From: Plasmodium vivax
Lineage: Eukaryota; Apicomplexa; Aconoidasida; Haemosporida; Plasmodiidae
Length of the DNA stretch: 64,000 nucleotides
NCBI RefSeq assembly: GCF_000002415.2
Contig: NC_009919.1
Location: 248,001-312,000 of the forward strand
Direction of reading: 5' to 3'
Positions 56,848 to 64,000 of the stretch are shown here, piece by piece. The notes beneath the pieces are model-generated. The model did no database searches, was not told where the DNA came from, and was given only the letters and a program-made list of their open reading frames with translations. A program made the translations under genes and the position numbers. Numbering within the stretch: position 1 is the stretch's first letter; the number at the start of each line of letters is the position of its first letter.

Positions 56848-57702
56848 AATGGAACATCACCTTGTGAATTTTTTTTTTTATTTTTCTTCCTTTTTTCCCT
56901 CCCACCACACGAAATGTTACTGAGTGCATAAAAAAAAAAAAAAAATAAAAAATAAAATAAAATAAAATATAGTAAAATAAAATAAAATAAAACAAATGTG
57001 AGCTTAATGCATGTCGCATTTACGCCTGCACACCTATGGGTGTTCCCCATTTGGGTGTGAATTGCGAATTTACATGTGAGAAGTTTTTTTTCCCTTTTTT
57101 CTTGGCAAAAAATGCCCGTACATTGTTATTCCATCCCTTGATAATGCCCACTTGTGTAGCATCTTTTTTAATTCATACATTTTCTTATTCATGAATTTCC
57201 ACACAAAACTGCAAACGAGTCCTCCAGGGAGACACCCATTCGGTGTGTTCCCCTTCAAGAGTTACCATAAAAAAAGAAAACATCATAAGAGCGTGCACGT
57301 GGATTTGGCTTCCCATTTGGGGACCCTGCGAACAGCACTATTTATCCACCACGAAAGTGTTACAATGCCGAATCGCCTCGTACAGTGGTGCCAAATGGAG
57401 GCAAACTGGCTCACATGCCAACCGGTACCCATCGTAATGGCTTCCCTAACGTAGGTGCACTTTTCCGATTCTCTTTCGCTAAACGAAAGCGTTAAAGCAT
57501 GGGGGTATGCGGCCACTTTGGGGGATCCATTTTTGGGGGTCGTTTTATGCCCACTTCACACACCCCGTTATGCGCTTACACTCAGGGGGAAATATTAAGG
57601 GGAAAAAAAATAGTTACCAAAAAGACGGGGGAAAAAAATTGACAAAAAAGGGGGTAGGAAAAACTTCCAAAAGATTACAAATGGGTAACCGCCCCCGGAA
57701 CG
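56848..57702. other. convergent 3' intergenic region
   Basis: This lies between the phosphatase-like stop and the S2P stop. It holds an A run at 56931-56944 followed by AAAAT pentamer repeats to about 56995. Frames at 57070-57520 on both strands have no support. Confidence 0.55.
56946..56995 (+). repeat. AAAAT pentanucleotide microsatellite
   Basis: About nine copies of aaaat, with one interruption (atatagt), follow an A run in the 3' region of the phosphatase-like gene. Confidence 0.85.
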
Positions 57703-58798
57703 CTACACATTTCTGAGGTACGCATACAACGTGGGAAACGCGCTGACCCCAATTGTCACGTGCGAAATTTCAATTCCGAGGATGCGCGCCAATATAAAGT
57801 TAACAATCTTTGTGAAGAAGAGGTACTTGGTTTCGATAAAGTTAAAATATATAAAAACCAGGAGGGGGCATATGTAGGACAAATAGGTGTTCACAATTTC
57901 TTCGTTGATTCTGCGGAGGGAAAGGGGGGGGGGAAACGCACATATGTGTAAGCCCTCGTGGGCATGGGCATGTTTCCATTGCCTCGCATGGAGCCGATTT
58001 GCTCCCTCCTTACAGGCTATTCACACAGTAGGGGAGGTAGGGCTCCACGATCCCCCATCCGTCAAAGCCAAAAATTGGACAAATGTTTAAAAGAAAGGAG
58101 TCCACCAGGAAGGAAGCAGCAGTGGCAAGGGATATGAATAAAATGGAGTGCGGCTGCACACTTAAATTTTTGCTATTCCTAACGTAGGAGTAAAAATTGT
58201 AAAAAAAAACAATTAGCAGGATACACAAAATGTCTGATATGGGGCCCGATAAATAAATAAATGACAGCTGAAATCTGCTTCTTATAAAGTGTAGCTGTAT
58301 CCAATATAAATTCCCTGGTAGGCCAAAGCCGGTTATAAACAGCGTTATAGAAGGTATTATAAGCGTGTGGAAAATGTCTAAATAATTTGCAATGTCCAGA
58401 TAGAGGTAGCCTTTGTAAACCATCGTAATGTCTCCGTACTTATACGCAACAAGCGCGTGGGCAAATTCGTGTAAACACAATGATATGAAAAAGGAGGAAA
58501 ACACAAAAAGGACAAACACTGCGTAAGAATTGTAATAATACAAAATGAAGAAAAAAAAAGAAAATAAATAAGTTATCATTAGGAATAAATTCCCAATATA
58601 GTAACCATTCGTTTTTATCAAAAGGTGAATTACACTTGTCATTAATAAAGGGAGCATCGACAGAATAAGCGATACCACATCTTGGTGCCTCTCATAATCG
58701 TAACTTTTTTCTCTGTACGTGGGAAGGAAATTGCTCGCTACTCTTCTGTGTTCCATCAGTGCGTTGCTGCAAAAGAGCACGTGGTTTTTCGGATCCAT
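57703..58798 (-). CDS. S2P: site-2 protease, M50 family zinc intramembrane metalloprotease
   Basis: Two minus-strand exons, 58798-58014 and 57910-57703 (donor GTAAGG, acceptor CGCAG), give 330 residues. I start at the ATG at 58798 (MDPKNHVLF); the frame upstream opens only from a TTG. The zinc motif HExxH is in FFISLCLHEFAHALVAYKYG. The second M50 motif, NxxPxxxxDG, is in LLNICPIFGFDGW. Several hydrophobic segments flank both, so at least six membrane helices are expected, with the last two in exon 2 (YICPLLVFIYFNFI). No PDZ domain is seen. S2P enzymes cut transmembrane regulators inside the membrane; the substrate in Plasmodium is not shown by the sequence. Exon 2 joins in phase and supplies the missing C-terminal helices, which supports the model. 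Confidence 0.9.
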
Positions 58799-60101
58799 TT
58801 TGCGCAGTTCAGGGCTTGCCTCCTTTCCCCCCAACGTGGCTCATGTTCGCAGTTGAAGTTGCAGTTGCGGGTAGCGGTAGCGGTAGCGGGCAGTGGGTAG
58901 CAGATCGCTTCGTTATCTTCGTTACATCCGTTATCTCCCTTATCCTCGTCAACTTCGCTGGCTTTGCCGCGCCGTCGCTCCGTTCGGGCTCTCCCCACAC
59001 GTCATTTCCGCCGATTCGTCCCTCCCCCCCTGTCGCTTCTCACTTAACCGCCTAGCAAAAACAAGCACAGTTACCCCTGCCTGCATACGCGTTTACCCGA
59101 TTGGCGGAAGGGTCTTACATCCACCGATTTAGAGGAAGTACACTTTCGCAACAAAACAGTGGTTCTCACATTTCCATGGCTGTAACTTCGGTCATAGTAA
59201 TACACTTTGTGCGTTTGGGGGTTGTATTCCTCCCCCGATAAATTCACAAATCTTTAGGGCTTCTCACCTTTTCCCTGCGCGCACGTGCAAAGGAATGGCG
59301 GCATGAATAACCCCACGTGACGCAGAGCAATTTTTCTGGAAGCTCTTTTCTGTTTCCCCTTAACAAATTCGCCCCTACTTGGTTTCACTGATACACGCTT
59401 CACAAAAAAATGGTTTTGCCACTATAATTTTTGCCCCTCATGCGGATGCGTACCCGAACTTATCCTTCCGTATGATGCGTAAATTTTTTTTTTTTTCCAA
59501 TTTATCGCTGCCGTCACAGAAGGGCGCAAAAAAGAAAAAAAAAAAAGCTACTTCGTGGCGCACATTTCGAAGGGGAGACCAAACAAGGGGCCTATCCACA
59601 CACACTTGTAGAAAATAGCGCTCACAAAGATATGCAGCCTTAAAAGGGGGAATTTTATTTATATTAAAAGAAAATGCGCTAAAAGGCTTACCATCTGAAT
59701 GGCCCCTCAAAAAAAAAACATTTTAATCAGTTGGGTTGAAAAAATGGGAGGCAAAACCGTTAAATAGGCAACCATTACGAGTCAGCGAAATGGCAGGTTT
59801 AGCAAAAGGGAATGCCTCCAGCTCCGCTCAACTTGTATCGTTACACCAATCGCGCAACGATCTTATGCAAAAAAAAAAAAAAAAAAAAAAAATATATACA
59901 TATTTGCAGAAAATTTAGAGAACGCATACCCAAAGGGACATGATTAATTTCCTCATTTTAATGCCACAACGTAGGAATATGAATTCAAAACTTACCAAAA
60001 AAAAAAACACTCACGTTATGTTCATTTTTTACTGTCCTCGGGTTAGTTTTTCCCTTATTGTAAATATATTTGCTGCCCGCTTGCTTCTCCCCCCTTATAA
60101 A
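58799..60101. other. divergent intergenic region 5' of S2P
   Basis: This contains a short repeat-like GTAGCGGTAGCGG stretch near 58870-58895, an A run of about 24 at 59869-59892, and a short frame at 59790-59918 (MAGLAKGNASSSAQLVS) that runs into the A run. That frame could be a first exon, but no in-phase donor was found. Confidence 0.45.
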
Positions 60102-60631
60102 ATGAATGCATTTGTTCCCCAGCGCGGTGTGCAACTTGCGAACAAGTCGATTACGAAGGCGGCAAAAAAATTCTTCCCATTTGTGGACACCTTAATGCCA
60201 TACTGCCCCAATAACACCTTTGCAGACATGTCACCATTTTACGCAAATGAGGATATTCGATTTATAAAAATGTTTCTTCCCACGTTAAAATGTTTCTCCA
60301 TTTTTGTATTTTTTTTAAATGCCTCGCGAAGGACACCTTTATGCATCTCCATGTTGAGCCCTCATTAATACAGTATGCCTACACCTGTGCACAGAAAGCG
60401 CTAAAATGTACTCGCCTTCCACATCCCCCTTTATGCTAAATTAATCGCTCCTTTTGCTGTCGTTCCCTTATTATTTTTTTTTCCCTTCTGCGCATTATGG
60501 TGGGTGATTACACCCATGTCACCAGCATACCCCTGTAACAAATGTTTTTCCTGAAAAATGTAAATTTTGGCACTTCTCACTCCCCCCTCCAAAGGTATTA
60601 TATCACTCTGTCTCGCATTAAAAAAATATGA
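60102..60631 (+). CDS. possible small two-exon protein, unknown
   Basis: This is a hand-built model: exon 1 60102-60283 (leader ataaaATG, donor GTTAAA as used in the cyclin gene) and exon 2 60595-60631 (acceptor CCAAAG). It gives 72 residues, starting MNAFVPQRGVQLANKSITKA. Exon 1 has coding-like base use and a compact sequence (FFPFVDTLMPYCPNNTFADM). The end is basic (TLSRIKKI). The first codons may instead be the acceptor of an upstream exon (TTCCCCAG just before CGCGGT). No family is recognised. Confidence 0.4.
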
Positions 60632-60637
60632 GCAGAT

Positions 60638-60781
60638 TTACTCCTCTGCGTGGTGACATTCTTTACATACGTTGATGTTGACCCCCTCGCTAAACGGTCG
60701 CAATACATAGCAGAAAAAATTACACAGGCGTTTCCTTCCCTTGGGGGTGTAGTAGGTGGTGCTTTTCTTCATTTTCCACAT
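60638..60781 (-). CDS. possible small Cys-rich protein, zinc-ribbon-like
   Basis: On the minus strand, ATG at 60781 opens 47 residues that end a few bases from the convergent candidate gene on the plus strand. The C-terminal half has paired cysteines, RLCNFFCYVLRP then NVCKECHH, which could bind zinc. The frame is open further upstream without an ATG, and an overlapping frame (TKIELPSCGGAFSFKKIF) also looks coding. The true exon structure may therefore differ, or this may be untranslated. Confidence 0.25.
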   Translation of the reverse strand: MWKMKKSTTYYTPKGRKRLCNFFCYVLRPFSEGVNINVCKECHHAEE

Positions 60782-60892
60782 AAAAGGAAAAAAAGTCAAC
60801 GGTAAAAAGTTGCATTGTTTGGTCACCCAGAATGAAAATTTTTTTAAATGAAAATGCACCACCACAGCTCGGCAATTCAATCTTCGTAACAC

Positions 60893-61189
60893 ACTGCGTA
60901 GGAGCGGCCACTGCGCTTTTTTTCCTCCCTCTTACGGAAGAGCGCCATTTCGAAATAGCAAAGAAAAAAAAAAAAAAAAAAAAAAAGCCAAATGATTAGC
61001 AAAATGAACAGAATAAAACTTCACTGACACCCTTTTTATTTAAAAAAAAAAAAAAACATTTTTGGTTCACGTAAAATTACCCCCCATAGACATTACATCC
61101 CTTTTCAGTGCTTCCTAACTTCCTTGTGGCAGTTTTTCGCACCACTGCTAATCAGTAGGAAGCAGTCCAACCACCCACACCACACGTGT
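60893..61189. other. spacer with two long A runs
   Basis: A runs at 60962-60985 and 61042-61055 lie in a spacer with no supported coding frame. It should hold the promoter of the gene at 61190. Confidence 0.5.
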
Positions 61190-61810
61190 ATGCGTATATT
61201 CCCCTTCCCCCTAGTCAGAATGCCGCACCATTTAACTTCCTTCGTAGCCGCTTTAACTGGGTCTATCAGCTCAGGAACATGTTGCGGTTGCATCCCCTTC
61301 AGCTTCTCCCCAGCCGTCACCCCGGCAGTTGCATCCTCAACGGCCCCCCTCTCAGCCGCCATACCGAACACAGCCATACCCGCAGCTGTTGCCTCGCAAA
61401 GTGCTGTGTCCTCCACTCCCGTGTTAACAAGTACCATGGCATTCTTCGCCCCATTATTAGCCTTTTACAAAAAATACAACATCTTTGAAGAAACAAAAGA
61501 GTGCACACAGGAGAAGCTGGACAAAATGTGCCAGTGCAATTTAGTCACCGCAGAGGAGTTATATTACCATAGTGAGCACTTACCAAATGAAGAAGCCTAC
61601 CTAGATGGAAAAAATAATTACAAAAAAGCTGTGGATGACCCTGAAAGCAACACTAGTGATGATGAGACGGCGATGAAGTGCAATTTAAATAGTGAGGAAA
61701 TGATTAAAGAAGAAGTCGAGTCACTAAGTCAGGAGAAGTCCCTACCGAGCAGCGCATGCTCTATACACTCCTTTCTGGAAGACGCAGAAGAAGAGTTGTT
61801 TAAAAATTAA
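61190..61810 (+). CDS. probable membrane protein of unknown function
   Basis: The frame has ATGs at 61190 and 61220 (206 or 196 residues). A pyrimidine-rich CCCCCTAG just before the second could instead be a splice acceptor, so the 5' end is uncertain. The N-terminal ~85 residues are Ala-, Ser-, Thr- and Pro-rich and hydrophobic, with a Cys cluster (GTCCGCIPFSF). They are followed by a likely membrane segment (TMAFFAPLLAFYKKYN). After it comes an acidic tail of about 110 residues with regular Glu and Asn (CQCNLVTAEELYYHSEHLP) ending DAEEELFKN. A hydrophobic N-terminal part plus an acidic cytosolic tail fits a small integral membrane protein. No family is recognised. Confidence 0.6.
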   Translation: MRIFPFPLVRMPHHLTSFVAALTGSISSGTCCGCIPFSFSPAVTPAVASSTAPLSAAIPNTAIPAAVASQSAVSSTPVLTSTMAFFAPLLAFYKKYNIFEETKECTQEKLDKMCQCNLVTAEELYYHSEHLPNEEAYLDGKNNYKKAVDDPESNTSDDETAMKCNLNSEEMIKEEVESLSQEKSLPSSACSIHSFLEDAEEELFKN

Positions 61811-62619
61811 AGTACCTTCTAGCTCCTTCGCACTCCACGCAAACTTAATTTTTACTGCAAAACGAATTGAGCGTGCGTTTGTACATTTCTCCTGCTTTTC
61901 AAAATTTCCACATTGCACATTTGTTACGCTGAATTTTTTTTTTTTTTCAAAATTTTTAATTGTCCTCCGTGAAGAGTGACAATAAAACTGTTTTTTTTTT
62001 TTTTCTTCTTAATTTTTTTTTCTTTTTTTGTTCCTTCCTCCCCCACGAAATGTGCCCAACCCAGTGTGCATAGGCACACGTGCATAGATTACCAACCTTC
62101 CATTTCAACTCCTTGGGATAACTTTTGTGCCTCTTTTGTTTTTAAAAAGGTGTATTGCTTTAAAATTTGGAGAATGCCCACGCAGATAGGGGGCGGTGGA
62201 AGGGGCGCCTCGCCTTGCGTCGTTCCCGCGAAACGCGGCAGCGTCTATGTCAGCTAGGCGTGATGCTACTGCTGCGCGTGATGCTACCACTGCTGCTGCC
62301 ACTACTGCTGCTCTACTAATAATGCCCTTTGGAGCAACTCCCTTCCAAGCTGCAACAGCAAGCGAAACTCCCCAAACGTAGATTTCCAAACCGGCTGTTT
62401 TCTTCCCCCTAAAATGCCCCCACGAAGCGCTTTCCCCTGACAGGAAATCACAACGGAAGGGAACACTGACGAGGTGCGGAAGTTCTTCCCCAGAAAAAGG
62501 GGCACCCCCAAAAGACATCTTACAGCGCATTTTCACAAACCTTCTACACCTATGCACACATTTGCACGACGGCTTCCCCCCCTGCAGAACCATTTCCTCC
62601 ATCTGCAACCCTTGCCCAA
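61811..62619. other. spacer between two + genes
   Basis: This contains T runs at 61935-61948, 61991-62003 and 62010-62026 and a short imperfect (GCTGCTACT)n stretch near 62262-62315. Open frames across it on both strands are low complexity and unsupported. Confidence 0.5.
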
Positions 62620-63462
62620 ATGAGTAAACTGGAAAACCAAATTAAACACATCGAAAGCAACATCATTTTTAAGGAAAAAAGAATTCAGGACCTGGAAAGA
62701 GAAATCCAGGAACTAAAAAATTATTCAAAAAGTCTTTACGAAAAATTGATAAATCAACAAGAAGTTCTGCTGAAAAGAAAAAAACAAAATGTTCTGACAG
62801 ACATCAAAATTAATAGGCTGAAAAAAGACATCATTGAAATATGTAAAGCCATCCAAAATGCAAACAAAAAAATAACTCACACCTTCGCAGAATTGAAAAA
62901 AAAAAAAAAACTCATAAAGGAAAATACACAATGTATGGAAGAAATATATAATGATGTGCTTAAAAAAAATGCCATGCACAATGAACAGAATAACACCACA
63001 TTAACAATTTTAAATAATTTTTTTATAAAAAAAGAACTTCATAATAATGACTTGAAATTGCTACTTAAGGTAAAGAAGGAAAAAATTAAAATTGTAAAAA
63101 ATCAAGTTAAAGAAATGGACAAGAATATCACCGCCAAACGCTCAAACATTGCACTGCTGGACAGCAGACTCACCGCCAACCTGCATACCATCAAAGGTTG
63201 CATAGGCGAATTAACCCAGATGGGTGCCATTCAAACTATTCAAATTAATAAAAAGAACATCCCGAGGATCTGCCTAAATATAATAAATAATCTCATAGAA
63301 AAACAGGAGGGGAGAAAAGAAACCGTTTGGGATCCTCACACCGATGATGATAAGATGCAAACAGCCGATAACACAGTCGCGACGGAAAATAGGGAAGAAG
63401 AAAAATTAGAACTTCGATTAAATACGCAAGAATTTATCGAGCTGGAAAATTTCCTCTTATGA
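62620..63462 (+). CDS. coiled-coil protein of unknown function
   Basis: A single frame of 280 residues with ATG at 62620 (cccaaATG). From about residue 2 to 190 it is a nearly continuous heptad-rich coiled coil (KHIESNIIFKEKRIQDLERE, then NNDLKLLLKVKKEKIKIVKN). A short structured region follows (INKKNIPRICLNIINNLIEK, about 207-226). The last ~50 residues are an acidic tail ending LNTQEFIELENFLL. A coiled coil with a small C-terminal domain is common in kinetochore, centriole and outer-arm-dynein docking proteins. I see nothing that selects among these. Confidence 0.75.
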   Translation: MSKLENQIKHIESNIIFKEKRIQDLEREIQELKNYSKSLYEKLINQQEVLLKRKKQNVLTDIKINRLKKDIIEICKAIQNANKKITHTFAELKKKKKLIKENTQCMEEIYNDVLKKNAMHNEQNNTTLTILNNFFIKKELHNNDLKLLLKVKKEKIKIVKNQVKEMDKNITAKRSNIALLDSRLTANLHTIKGCIGELTQMGAIQTIQINKKNIPRICLNIINNLIEKQEGRKETVWDPHTDDDKMQTADNTVATENREEEKLELRLNTQEFIELENFLL

Positions 63463-64000
63463 GATAGGTATGTAAAATGCTTATCTCTCCTGCTTTACAA
63501 AAATTTGTTAGCCCTTTTAGAAGGCGTCACAAAAAAAAAAGGAGGTGGTTATTAGCACACCAACAAATGGCTCACCAGCACGATGCACTTCACCTTTGGG
63601 GAAGCATATAACAAATTGAACAGACGCGGCATTTACGCAGACAAAGATGTGCCCTCAAATGGGACGAAGCACAAGTGTCACCTTTCTCCAGTTAGCATCA
63701 TTAAAACGCCCATGAAAAAAAAATAAGGCATGCTGCCAATTACCAGAAAAGGGAACATTTTTTCTCCCCAAAATTGCGAATTCGGGTTGAATTTTTTTTG
63801 TACTCACACGGATACATTTATGAATGCACGTTTCGTCAACCTGCCCCTTTCAACATAAACTAAGCGTGTTGACAACTGATGTCTGAGTTTTCCCCCTTCC
63901 TGCTTCACCCTTGTCAGCAAGGCTGCTGCACATCAAGAGGAAACATTTTTTTTAATTTCAAAACGGAATTTTATCTCACATGGGGGTAAGGGGTTGGACA
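63463..64000. other. intergenic, 3' of the coiled-coil gene
   Basis: No coding segment is supported. The stretch contains short A and T runs and ends at the window edge. Confidence 0.5.

Noticed and set aside
1..64000. CRISPR arrays, insertion sequences, integrated virus, bacterial operons
   Set aside because: The repeats present are tandem minisatellites or microsatellites without spacers. No transposase, integrase or reverse transcriptase was recognised, and the genes are spliced and eukaryotic.

Overview
The window looks like nuclear chromosomal DNA of a malaria parasite (genus Plasmodium), most likely of the vivax/knowlesi/cynomolgi type. The signs are AT-rich intergenic DNA full of dA and dT runs, coding DNA of more balanced composition without the very long asparagine runs typical of P. 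falciparum, short introns with GTAAG-like donors, and low-complexity insertions inside conserved domains. From memory only, the order HSP20, cyclin-4, AP2 factor, site-2 protease resembles the start of P. falciparum chromosome 13. I could not run a search to confirm this.

Layout. 1-12.97 kb: a small unknown protein (+), a two-exon PUB+UBX protein of the UBXN6 type (-), small heat shock protein HSP20 (-), and a large secreted or apicoplast-type SET-domain methyltransferase (+) whose last part is out of frame. 13.4-27 kb: a six-exon cyclin of the L/4 type (+), a nine-exon NLI-interacting-factor-like (SCP/FCP) phosphatase with a giant N-terminal extension (-), and four-exon RNA polymerase II subunit RPB11 (+). 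28-37 kb: a Ctf4/AND-1 replisome hub (+), an unknown basic protein (-) and an AP2-domain factor whose 5' exon is unclear (+). 37.4-48.1 kb: one 3,497-residue HEAT-repeat protein of the GCN1 type (-). 50.7-58.8 kb: splicing factor AAR2 (-), a rhodanese plus dual-specificity-phosphatase-like protein with large tandem repeats (+) and an M50 site-2 protease (-). 60-63.5 kb: small uncertain genes, a probable membrane protein and a coiled-coil protein, all of unknown function.

The genes are eukaryotic housekeeping and regulatory genes rather than an operon or mobile island. Themes are transcription and its control (RPB11, cyclin, CTD-type phosphatase, AP2), splicing (AAR2), replication (Ctf4), proteostasis and stress (UBXN6-like, HSP20, GCN1, S2P) and signalling (the phosphatase-like protein). 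No rRNA, tRNA, CRISPR array, transposon or virus-derived sequence was recognised. Exon boundaries were built by hand from GT/AG sites and reading phase. Those of the UBX protein, cyclin, phosphatase, RPB11, AAR2, S2P and the GCN1 C-terminus keep the frame open throughout and restore family motifs where these span a junction.
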